This document shows, piece after piece, positions 44,082 through 53,878 of a stretch of 64,000 bases of DNA. The translations under genes were made by a program, and so were the position numbers. Source of the DNA: Clarireedia homoeocarpa (lineage: Eukaryota; Ascomycota; Leotiomycetes; Helotiales; Rutstroemiaceae); NCBI GenBank assembly GCA_001465935.1, contig LNKV01000029.1, positions 508,701-572,700 on the forward strand, read 5' to 3'. Within the stretch, counting starts at the first letter, position 1. The number at the start of each line of letters is the position of its first letter. The notes beneath the pieces were generated by a model that was not told the DNA's origin, did not search any database, and saw only the letters and a list, made by a program, of their open reading frames with translations.

Positions 44082-45857
44082 ATGCTTGGTGTTGCACCGC
44101 CACAATCGGAGTGTGACGCGCCGCGTCGGAAAGCTCGTCGAATCCCCAGAGCTTGCGACTTCTGCCACCGTCGAAGCATCCGCTGTCGCGTGAGCAACGC
44201 GGATCCGACCAGATGCCAGAATTGCGCCGACTTTGGTGAGCGATGTACTAATAATCGCCCTGCAAAGAGGAGAGGTGTGAGACCTCTTGCAGAGCGAGCC
44301 AGAGACAGTGCAGTGCCATCGACTGCGATCGTCCCCGAGGATATTGAGCAGCACATATCACAAGCATGGCAAGCTCCTGTTATTGCATCTCAGTCTCTGG
44401 TGATGGATTTGGTTGAAGTATACTTCGAAGTCGTATATCCGATATTTCCCTTTTTCCATCAGCCGACGATACTAAGGAGGGTCTCTCGCGGCGAGCATCA
44501 GGCGAACCGACCGCTGTTTGCTGTGACGATGGCCATATGCGCACTTTCGTCTGCTAGAGCCAGGGATGGCGCCATTTTCTCAGGCCGGTGGGATCTGCCA
44601 TCGCTCAACGACCCGCCGTCTGAGAATTTTTTCACTGCCGCGGAATCAGCTATTCCGAAAGGCGGTGCGGCGAATACCGACTTCAACTACATGCGTGCTT
44701 GCGCACTGCTATCTATTACGGCGATCCAGTATGGGCAGCCTCGCACGATGCATTATTATCTTGGCTTGTACTATACCTTCGTTGAGATTGACGGATTACA
44801 TGACGAAGCGAATTGGCCCAAAGGGATTGGGATAGTCGAGACCGAAGAGCGTCGACGCCTCTTCTGGTCAATCTACACTCTCGACGTCTACATTTCGATC
44901 GTGTGGGCCAGAGTTATACGATCGTGTGAAGCCCAATCAAACGTGGTGTATCCGACCGCGTTGGACGACACGGATATAAGTGATGCAGGCTACCGTCAGT
45001 CATCTGCTATCTCCCCGATTTCCTCTCTTCAATCACCGGGAGCACCATCGAACGGAGAGCCAGCCCGATGCTGGCTTTACGGATGGAACTTCACCACCGA
45101 CCTCTACCGCATTCTCGAGCACGTGCTAGATCAGTTCCGCAGGCGGAGACCACAGCATCGACTTAGCACCCCCATAGATGCCATCTTCGGAGGTATTTCA
45201 GCACCAAGCTCTGCCGTTCTCGACTTCATCCTGACCAGGTACAAGAATCTGCCATCGAGATTCAAGGTGACTCCCTCGGCGATCGCAAACGAGGACCACC
45301 GACTGAATTTTCAAACTGCAAACATAGCTGCTACAATCCAACTCGTGCGAATGATGTTGTTCGCCGCCGAAGACGCAACCGTCGAGCAGCGATGTCGTGT
45401 GGCTAGCGAACTCTTACAGGCCTTCTCAGACGTTCCCATTGTGTACCTACGGGCGATTAGCTCTCCATTACTGCATCATCTCGCAGGCATCGGCTCCATT
45501 CTCGGCTCCGTTTTCGAGAACGGACTTCCGGAGTCGTCGTATCAGCAAATACGCACTGTTCTCCTGTCGTTGGTGCGGCTGCTGGCAGATCTAGAAGTAG
45601 GCTTGTATTGCACGGCGGGCGCAAGCTCCCGGATTCGGACATTGGTGGAACGGATCGACGAGTCTATTCGAAACCAGCGGCAGCTTGCGGTGACGGCGGC
45701 TCAGACTGGGGAAACGTACAGTGCGGAGTTGCGGTATACTACTGCTGCTACTGCCCCTTCGCCTGATGTAGATGGTTCTTCGCCGCTGTTTCTTTTGCCG
45801 CCGGAAATTCTTGATGATTGGTTCTGGGCGTTTGATTTTGCGCAAAGTGGTAATTGA
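44082..45857 (+). CDS. Zn2Cys6 transcription factor 1
   Basis: Single exon, 591 aa. Nuclear DNA-binding regulator. The zinc cluster lies at about residues 23-50: CDFCHRRSIRC, nine residues, then CQNCADFGERC, giving the Cx2Cx6C...Cx2Cx6C pattern, flanked by basic residues (PRRKARR and RPAKRRGVR). The middle region (about 110-380) is the fungal-specific TF domain with DLVEVYFEVVYPIFPFFHQP and ETEERRRLFWSIYTLD. This is typical of sugar- or quinate-type regulators. It is downstream of, and in the same direction as, the sugar transporter, so it is the best local candidate to control the kinase/transporter pair, though 1.4 kb of repeat-bearing DNA lies between them. It is convergent with TF 2. Confidence 0.88.
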   Translation: MLGVAPPQSECDAPRRKARRIPRACDFCHRRSIRCRVSNADPTRCQNCADFGERCTNNRPAKRRGVRPLAERARDSAVPSTAIVPEDIEQHISQAWQAPVIASQSLVMDLVEVYFEVVYPIFPFFHQPTILRRVSRGEHQANRPLFAVTMAICALSSARARDGAIFSGRWDLPSLNDPPSENFFTAAESAIPKGGAANTDFNYMRACALLSITAIQYGQPRTMHYYLGLYYTFVEIDGLHDEANWPKGIGIVETEERRRLFWSIYTLDVYISIVWARVIRSCEAQSNVVYPTALDDTDISDAGYRQSSAISPISSLQSPGAPSNGEPARCWLYGWNFTTDLYRILEHVLDQFRRRRPQHRLSTPIDAIFGGISAPSSAVLDFILTRYKNLPSRFKVTPSAIANEDHRLNFQTANIAATIQLVRMMLFAAEDATVEQRCRVASELLQAFSDVPIVYLRAISSPLLHHLAGIGSILGSVFENGLPESSYQQIRTVLLSLVRLLADLEVGLYCTAGASSRIRTLVERIDESIRNQRQLAVTAAQTGETYSAELRYTTAATAPSPDVDGSSPLFLLPPEILDDWFWAFDFAQSGN

Positions 45858-46168
45858 AAAGGTTGTAACGATTTGAACTGAATTGTCACGATTGATGCCT
45901 GAATGCTGTGTTACAAGTAGACTTTTGTGAATACTTAATATATATATATTATAAATATTTATATTATATTATCTCAGTATTATAATTAAATTTTTTATTT
46001 TAAAATAATTTGCTTTTCTAAATCTAAAGTTCTTTTAATTATTATATAATATAAATTATAATCTAAATGCGAAGGTTAACGCCTACTGATTACGGGTGGC
46101 TACCCTTTGAGCCTAAGGTCCTCAGGCCACCATATGACCTGGGTCATAACATTTTGGTTAATTTGGTC
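45858..46168. other. Convergent intergenic region with AT-rich, RIP-like core
   Basis: The segment 45930-46070 is almost purely A/T with TATATA and TTAATTAT words, unlike the flanking genes. This is typical of mutated repeat DNA in ascomycetes. No gene. Confidence 0.5.
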
Positions 46169-48710
46169 TCAATATTTGCTACACAAGTTGCGTATAAGAA
46201 TACATACATGTTCTGCAGTTAGTGGAAGAACAGTTCTTGGCTTATGCTTTGACTTGATGATATCTATAAAATGCCTTCCCAGAATATCCATAGATGAAAG
46301 TGGGCATTGCCGGTGCCTTTCTAGAGGTGTTTCTTCGTACCCAATAGAAATGACTGGCTGCCCACGACCAAATATGATCCATTTCTTGGTAGTAACACAT
46401 TCCTCGAGATCCAGGGCAATTGGGACTACTTCGGGAGTGTTCCCAGGTAGGTCATTGTCAATGACAAGGTCGACTTGCCCAGACTTGTTGGCCTGTCCAT
46501 ACGCCCATAAGCACAACAAAGATTGATACACAATGACACAGTGAAAATCGGTCATATGTTTTGCACCCAAAACTCGTATCTTGCCAAGCAGTTGCCCGGC
46601 GTACCAGATTGATTGCCGTGCCATACGAGATTCAGCCCACCTTTGAACGATAGTATGGCACGCCTGTGCCTCGTATTTGTCCTCGCCTCCCATGAGTAGC
46701 TCCAAATGATTGACTGGCGTATGCAAATGAAGATGGAGCGTATCCATAAGGATTTCCGTCATAGATTGGGATCCTGTCTCTGTCTCATGTATTTCGAAAA
46801 CATTCTTCAAATTTTCGAAAGGTCTGAGCAGCCAGTGGTAGTGAATATTGTCTGCAAAATCGTCGCCACGAGAAAGTGATTCACCGCTCCAACTCGGAGC
46901 CATGTGAAGGTGTCGATAGCTCTGTATCATAGGTGCCAATGCGTACAATAGCAGCGTCTTAGATATTGCTTGGTCATAGATGTCGGTCAGCTGGGAAAGA
47001 CGCGACAAATCAGCAAGGCAATCCGTGATTGAAAGTACTGTTACGTTCTCTCGGCACTGGTGTTCCCCCACCAATTCTTGCCAGGAAGAATCAGATGTGG
47101 CAAGCCAAGGTCCTCGAGATGCCGGTAGTGGCAGAGTTAGTTCAAAGTAGGACAGTGGTGGTGTTCCAAATGTCATCATGGATTCTTGGTTACTGTGAAT
47201 AAAGACGTGGAATACAAGCCTGTGCAATTAGTCATGCTCAAATTTAATTTGTAACGAGACATTTACCGTTTATATGATTCCGCTTCGACCCACCGCCTCC
47301 ACCTATTTTCCAGAGGCTGTGCGCTCATGGTGGCAGAAAACCGTAGAGAGTACGACGACCGTCGATAACATCCAGTGCCCCGTAGAATCTTTCGCATGCA
47401 TAATCAATATTCCTGTCCAAAACTCGAATATGAGTACTCACACTTAAGAGGTTGCCGTTGCCGCCACTGGCTAATTCTATCTTGCGTTTGTTGCCACTCC
47501 AGAGGCCAAAGTCGTTGACAAGCGCGTATGCTTGTAAGTATTGCAGTTGGCGTGAAGACGACTCCGATCTTCCGATCTATCCCAAGTATCAGTTTCGATA
47601 AATCAGTGCAATGAGCTGTGAAAACAAACGATTTTTCTTAACTGATTGCCGAGAACTTCATGCAGAGATAAACCTAATCTTTGCGCTGCAGGACTTGACG
47701 ATCTTAATGCGCCACCGACCACAACAGCCATCAATAGCTCTCTCCCAGTTTCGGCGGCTGAGAACGTCGGAATATGAATAAATGTATCTTCTTGGGCTTG
47801 GTGCCAATTCAAGAATGACTTGGTCAAACTTTCTAACCCGCTGCAAGAGGGAAATGCAGACACGATCACAGACCGAATCTCTGGCCCACATGCATCAACC
47901 GCTAAAGCCAGTAAGCTGTCGCGCACGGCGAGGTCGAAGGTAAGGGGATTTGGAGCAAGCGTAATGTCTGTGGAGGCTTCTAACGAGTCGAGTTGCATTG
48001 CTGCGCATGGGGCGTCTGCTCGGATCGTTTGAGGTTTTAATGGCTTAGGGTCAGTATCCCACCAGAAGTCTTGTTCCCACCGGTCTGCTGCGTACGATTG
48101 ACTCTTAGCAACCTCAGCAGCAGGAGCAGTATACTGTTGTCCTGTCTCGTTTATGCCGAGGAAGACTTCTGGAAACGACGAAAGGAACTCAGCGTCCTGC
48201 AGGGTAAACTGAAATGCCTCCCTGGTACTCGTAGTCCCTGTAGTACTTTCAATGTTGTTGCTTCCAGTGAGTTCTGTACTGTTGCTAGCAATAGCGTTGT
48301 GGTCCCATATTGACAAGGGTGTCTCCAATTGCTGGGAATGATTTAACAATGTTGATTCGTTGTCGAAGTACCCTGATACTAGGCGATCCGGCCTGTCAAG
48401 CAAATTATCATGCAGCGACAAAGATGGCTCCCGAATATCGAAATCGCGAACGCATGTTAGGCTCCTTCTAGTGCAGCGCGCACAGGGTCTGCCATTATCG
48501 CATCTTGTTTTCGCTACAGCGCATGGCTGGCAAGCCTGAAGAGCGCGTGTTCTGACTCGGGCTCGGACACCTGCGCCCTTCTTCGTAACGCGATGGGAAT
48601 CTTGAACCCGTATGCTACCAGAAGTACTATAAGTATGAAGTTTTTACGCTTCGCCTGGACACCTTTCTATGACTAGAACCCACTTACCGGCCTTGGCTGG
48701 ATTCAGTCAT
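46169..48710 (-). CDS. Zn2Cys6 transcription factor 2
   Basis: Five exons, 48710-48688, 48626-47630, 47576-47442, 47388-47267 and 47219-46169, give 775 aa. The start is a 23-bp first exon (MTESSQG) that would easily be missed. The zinc cluster, in exon 2, reads CQPCAVAKTRCDNGRPCARC followed by TRRSLTC. The C-terminal half has a fungal-specific TF domain; the fourth splice builds RWRRWVEAESYKRLVFHVF, a hallmark segment. The three central exons are small, and all junctions restore frame. It stands at the left edge of the FAD-monooxygenase/GST/EthD group and is transcribed in the same direction as the first monooxygenase, so it may regulate that group. Its ligand is unknown. Confidence 0.85.
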
Positions 48711-48869
48711 GACCCTCAACGGTTACTCTCTCAATCAGCGATAAAATGTAATGATGAACAACAATACGATTTAGCAGTGTGGTAGAAGGCTCCTATACCC
48801 AGTTGAAGTCTCATTTCACAGTTTGATTCTATTTATGAGTCTCTATGGTGCAATACTTGGTATCAGGAA

Positions 48870-48984
48870 GGAAAATGCGGCGAATGTGGCGGTGGGCGGA
48901 AAGTGGGAATGTGTAGGTGGGTCATGGCAAGGAAAATGTCGGCAAATGTGGCGGCGCACGGAAAGTGGGGATGTGGAGGTGGGG
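48870..48984 (+). repeat. Imperfect tandem repeat in the TF 2 upstream region
   Basis: Two units, 48870-48922 and 48931-48984, share GGAAAATG, AATGTGGCGG, CGGAAAGTGGG and ATGTG.AGGTGGG. They lie about 160-275 bp upstream of the TF 2 start codon. Confidence 0.7.
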
Positions 48985-49330
48985 TGGGAAGGTAGTACTG
49001 ATACAAAAAGATTCTTGAATTACCCGTACCCCCACGTGAAGAAGAGACACAAACTTATACTCAAAAGTCATGAACAGCAAGACAGGTATGGAAACTCAAA
49101 TGCACAGTCCCTATATAATCAGACGCACAATTGTATCGGTAAGTTCAATGGAATAAGCACAACAGCTCTCCAGATACGATCCCTAGAAACGGGACAAAAT
49201 GCACTACGGGTGGTTGCTAGCTAACTGGATTATATTAAAGCAACTGAATCAGGTACATCAATTGTCATATTGTCTGTAGTAGCAGGATGCCAAACGTAGA
49301 ACTCACTCGTACTGCGAACTAGAAACTCTA

Positions 49331-51169
49331 TTAAAGCGCTTTGTGGAGTATAGCCTCCAAAACCCTTTGCAGTAATTCTTGATGTCCAGTATCTGCTGCC
49401 GGCGCGCGCCAAGCAATGAAGCCATCAGGTCTAACCAGAAGAGCTTGACCTTTTGCCAGCTTAAATACTTCACGAACATTGCCATGCTTGTCTACAAAAG
49501 GCACGGACAGTTCGTTCAAGACGAACGCATCGAGCCAAGGCACAGAACGAGCGGCTTCAACCCATTGCGAGCCTGTGTCGGCGGCAACGATAAGGAAATT
49601 GGACTTTATCAAGTCCAATGTTGAAAGTTTACGCGTAGGATTCTGCGCATCCTCGAGATACACGTGTGGCATCCTGGAGCCGGCAATGACCAGAGGAACG
49701 TAAGGATCTTCGTACGCACTTGACTCAGGGGTTTGATCGACCCCATCGACAAACGCCCCAGATATATATCGCACACCCAGTTCGCATACTATGTCAGGAA
49801 GCTCCGGTACATCCGGTGCAGTCTGGTGAACCCGCTTCTGAAAGCGAGAATAAGCCTGGCGCATATAAAATTCGTTGGCTGGAACCCGCTCCTGTCCATA
49901 TGAGTCAAGAAGCCCTTGACCAGCCTTGCCTCGTAAAACATGAGCCAGCTTCCAGGCTAGGTTATGCGCATCCTGAATATAGTTAGGTGTCAACGCATTG
50001 GTACGCTGCTTGACCGGCCGAACCTACCTGGATACCGGTATTTCCGCCCATGCCACCAGTAGGTGGCATAACGTGCGCAGCGTCGCCAGCGATGAATACA
50101 CGACCTCCTTCGCTAGATATTCGTTCCGAGTTGAGACCGGCGATCGACCAGTAATTGATAGAATCAACTCCCACCTCTATATCATCGGTAATTCCAGAAG
50201 CGTCTCGAAAGAACTGTTTCGCATCCGCAGCGGTGACACTATCCGGTGGAAAGCTGTCATGATTCCCTGCACGTGTTACAATCATGAATCCAGCTGTGCC
50301 ACCACTCTCTAACCGGAAGCCCCCATCTATCTTGGCGTTCTTGACGTAGACTGTGCCATGCTTCGCGCGTGTGCCGAGATAGGGCCTGAGATCTGCACGG
50401 AAATTAATTGATATGCTAGATCCAATAACACCGGGACCGTGCCACTGAATCCCCTCTTTTGCTCGCGTTGCACTTCTGTTTCCGTCTGTTGCAACAAGGT
50501 AATCGGCAAGATACTTTTTAACGTGACCTGTTTCGGAATCTTCGACCACCACTAGAACACCGTCCACTTGTTCTTCGTAGTGGACAACCTTGGCACCAAA
50601 TACTTGAACTGCACCAAGGTTCCGAGCCTTCTCCCTGAGCAATGGCTCGAACATGTTCTGAGTAAGCCAAAATCGGACAGCGGGCGAGGCCTTTGCTACC
50701 TGTGTTGGATCACTCTCTTGAAAAGACATTAGTGTCTTTCCTCCCACGAGCTTGTCGGTGATGAGCATTCCTGCATCAAGGTCAAAGTTCTCGGCGCTGT
50801 GCTCTCGGAAGTGGTCATCGAGGCCGAGCTGTCGGAATATCTCTACAGAGCGTAGAAGAAAAAGCGCTGCTCTAGGGTGTATCGCTGTCGACGGATGTCG
50901 ATCGAATGAAATTGATTTGACACTGATCACTTTTAGAACTATCTCGCAAACTTCTTAGGTGGAGTCATTTTTTCCTACCCATGAAATCCAAGTAGTGCAC
51001 CTAGCGTCATCCCAATCATACTTGAACCTATGATTATGACTGGCCATCTCTCGCTCTCCACAGGAATGTTGGAGTGGTCATACGTGCCGAACTTGACAAT
51101 AGTCCGTTTCGACCCATTGATGGGTATCGTGTCATCGACTTGCTTGGTAATCTGTTCGGGATGGGTCAT
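49331..51169 (-). CDS. FAD-dependent aromatic monooxygenase 1 (PHBH/polyketide-hydroxylase type)
   Basis: Three exons, 51169-50979, 50922-50028 and 49972-49331, give 575 aa. Class A flavoprotein hydroxylase that inserts one oxygen, usually into a phenolic ring, using NAD(P)H. The N-terminal FAD motif is VIIIGSSMIGMTLG (the second Gly of GxGxxG is Ser). The first splice forms GFHGVKSISFDRHPSTAIHPRA in two halves. The NAD(P)H/FAD motif is VATDGNRSATRAKEG, and the ribityl-contact motif is RVFIAGDAAHVMPPTGG. The C-terminal about 180 residues match the thioredoxin-like extension of the phenol/polyketide hydroxylase group. It is divergent from the GST gene. It is likely an oxidative step in the same pathway as the P450 and second monooxygenase to the right. 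Confidence 0.9.
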
Positions 51170-51720
51170 GTCGTAAGCTGTCTGTAGGATAAAATCTCAT
51201 ATTTTTATCATCGTTCGATATGAAAACCAATAGTATTTATAGTTGTTCAGATTGCCGTGGGTGTCAGCAAGCTTCGTACATTCATAGAATATGGTTCCGG
51301 CTCTACCGTAAGACATTACGCAGCGTCTATTGTAACTGCTCCCAACACATAACCAGATTCCGTGACTGGAAATCTAGCTCATTTTCCATTCAGATTGTCC
51401 TCCGGCATCTTACATGTGCTAAATTGCAGTGCCGTTTTGCGTAGAGCCGAGTAGCCAGTCTACGGCATATCAAAACTTGGAGGTCCACTTTTCCGGCACA
51501 GCCGTACAGCCTAACGGTCCTTCCGAAGAGACCCACCGTAACGGTACAGCCATTAGCGAGTAGTTTGAGGCATAGTGATATACCAATTGAAGGTATCTAG
51601 CGTGTTTTTGAAGGCGGCAGTACACAGAGTAAAGCATAGTACTAAGTATAAATAATTAGTATCATCCTAGAGCTCCCGAATTTGAAATTTCACGAGCGAT
51701 CATTTCTGCACTCGGCTCCA
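51170..51720. promoter_or_regulatory. Divergent promoter of monooxygenase 1 and GST
   Basis: A 551-bp shared upstream region. Repeated GTACAGCC/GTACAGCCATTAG words at about 51503-51555 flank CCGTAACGG and may be regulatory. No gene is seen. Confidence 0.45.
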
Positions 51721-52544
51721 ATGAAAATGAGCATTAAGATATTAGGATCTCTACAGTCAACATGTACTCAAAGAGTACTCATCGTGTTACACGAATTGGG
51801 CCAAGATTATAAGTTGGTCAACATAAGCATGATGGAGGGAGAGCATACCGTGAGCAATTTCGTCATTCTGTACTTAATCTGTGGATCGACTTGGAGTTGA
51901 CATTGTCTTAGAGCCCTGCTTATGTTCGTGATCACCACCCTTTTGGTGTGATACCAGTATTATACGATGGCCCGATCAAATTGTTTGAATCTCGCGCCAT
52001 AAGCCGGTATCTGGTCAGAAAGTTCCGAAATTCACAGTCCGATACATTCGTGCCGAATGGCGACGATCTTGAGAGTTTCGGGCTTTACGAGCAAGCCCTG
52101 AGTGTGGAATATTCGTATTTTGACCCATCCATGAAGACACTATCTCACGAATTATTATTTAAAGGGTGAGTGGATTCTGTAGAGTTATGAAGCGGACGTG
52201 TCTAATGTTAGTATCTGCAAGGTTCATGGGACATGGTCCGCCTGATGAAGCCAGAGTTGAGCAGACTCTAGGCACACTCAGAAAGACGTTAGATTATTAC
52301 GAGGACTTATTGAAGAACAATTCGTACCTCGCCGGTAATGTATACGACTGCACTGCTCTTACACCATGTCCGTGTGACTGACAAGCGTTCTAAGGCATAC
52401 ACCCTGGTTGACTTGTTTCATATACCATGGATCAATTTTTTACCGCGGTTGAATTTGGACGACGAGCTTGCATCTAGGCCTCATCTAGTTGAGTGGTGGA
52501 AAAGGGTGAGCAGTCGCGCGGCATGGAAAGCTATCAGCCTGTAA
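51721..52544 (+). CDS. Glutathione S-transferase-like protein
   Basis: Four exons, 51721-51849, 51912-52165, 52222-52339 and 52395-52544, give 216 aa, the normal GST length. It is expected to conjugate or isomerise an electrophilic intermediate with glutathione in the cytosol. The N-terminal thioredoxin-like domain has STCTQRVLIVLHELGQDYKL, and GVIPVLYDG with the cis-Pro, then FESRAISRYLVRKF (the ES glutathione contact). The C-terminal helical domain has LDYYEDLLKNNSYLAGN, joined by the last splice to AYTLVDLFHIPW, a signature of phi/fungal-type GSTs. It is divergent from FAD monooxygenase 1. GSTs in such clusters often open epoxides or protect the producer. A weaker second in-frame ATG lies at 51727. 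Confidence 0.87.
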
Positions 52545-53276
52545 GGTCGTTGCAAGAGCTAATATGTCTAATCTGCGAAAAATTGCCCGCAACCAGATCG
52601 CTTTTGTACCTTTGAATGGTAATGCATGAAAGTTTATAGGCATAAAAGGAGGTGTAGTAGTATCTGGATTTATATACAGATCATTTATTCCCTAGCGAAA
52701 GCAACGATTTGATCCACTCGGTATGTCAAGAGTGAGCATCCAGCGAGTAGGATAGATGTCAAAGTGCTCGAAGACTAGCTTTCAATCTTCATTTTGAATA
52801 ACCGAATGCCTTTCTTGAATGGGAGGTTTTGCTTGCATCCTGCCGCGGGTTGGATCTTTTGGTTTTCTCCACCGAAGAGCGATCCTGCACTCTCTCATCG
52901 TTAGGAATGTGACTGCCCCTCCGTCTTCCACATCGCCTCAACATTTCCAAATCGATCTTTCATATACAGGCATAGCGCTTTCTGTATTATACGTTCAAGA
53001 AGCCTGCAGGTACCTGCGCTCTAACACTGAGGAAGTTTAAATCCTGAGCAATTTCAAACGTGCAACGAATTCCGGATCATGGTGAAAACACTTTAGTACC
53101 TAGATGAGTATCGAAAAACAGTGACTTCTTCCCACAGTGTCAAGTTATACAGTATAAAGGATTTGAAGATGAGCATAATCTAGTAATTGTCATCAAAGAT
53201 ATTCGTACACGGCAAAGATCAAATATGTACGTAGAGATGAGCGGTGAGAGTCAAATTGGGATATGCATGTCTACAA
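52545..53276. other. Intergenic region, no supported gene
   Basis: Contains the 3' regions of the GST and EthD genes. A 73-codon plus-strand frame (52819-53040) shows no domain and is probably chance. Confidence 0.4.
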
Positions 53277-53777
53277 CTATTTTCGCTCCACATTCTCCAA
53301 ATTCACTATGAAATCGCTCTTGATATCGGCAGCAAGGGAAGTCGCATTATCAGGCTCTCCAAAGCCTTGAAGATGATACTTGGCAACGCTGCCCATGCCA
53401 TCGGACGTATCCGAGGCATATAAAGTCTCTTCCTTCGAAAACATTGACAAGGTACTCGACATATCATTGAAATTGACACCGTCAGGACCGACCTTTTTTC
53501 TGATGTGTTCGCTCGAGAATACTTTGCCCACATGGTCAAAATCTTTGTAGTAAAGCTCCGTCATATCGTCGTGACCGAAATATGCCGGCTCAATCGATGA
53601 GTTTGATCTATATGAACTGTCGAAGAAATTCGTCTGATGATATATTTCAGGTGTCTCGCTGAATGAAGGTGCGGTAGAAAGAGCGCCGTGCACTTTAAAA
53701 TAATAATCAAAGAATTCAAGCCGTGTCATCGGAGAACGACGGCGAATCTTTACTATTTGTTTGATATGGGATAGCAT
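53277..53777 (-). CDS. EthD-domain protein
   Basis: Single exon, 166 aa. Small ferredoxin-like alpha-beta-barrel protein. The N-terminal IKIRRRSPMTRLEFFDYYFK-like segment (about residues 9-28) followed by VHGALS is the classic EthD signature, with the conserved His. Fungal EthD-domain proteins act as decarboxylases, dehydratases or cyclases on aromatic polyketides, and bacterial ones assist ether degradation. There is no signal peptide, so it is probably cytosolic. At about 166 aa it is longer than the roughly 100-aa minimum, with an acidic C-terminal half. It lies 101 bp from the 3' end of TF 3 on the same strand. Together with two FAD monooxygenases it points to processing of an aromatic compound. 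Confidence 0.82.
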   Translation of the reverse strand: MLSHIKQIVKIRRRSPMTRLEFFDYYFKVHGALSTAPSFSETPEIYHQTNFFDSSYRSNSSIEPAYFGHDDMTELYYKDFDHVGKVFSSEHIRKKVGPDGVNFNDMSSTLSMFSKEETLYASDTSDGMGSVAKYHLQGFGEPDNATSLAADIKSDFIVNLENVERK

Positions 53778-53878
53778 GATGCGTATCTTAAATAGGATAA
53801 ATTTGATGTAGATATATGATGTTCGAGCATTTGCTTGTAATACAGAAGCAGACTACGTCTTCTCATTGGAGAATAATA

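Noticed and set aside
52819..53040. Small plus-strand gene between GST and EthD
   Set aside because: No domain, no splice context and no clear start environment; judged a chance frame.
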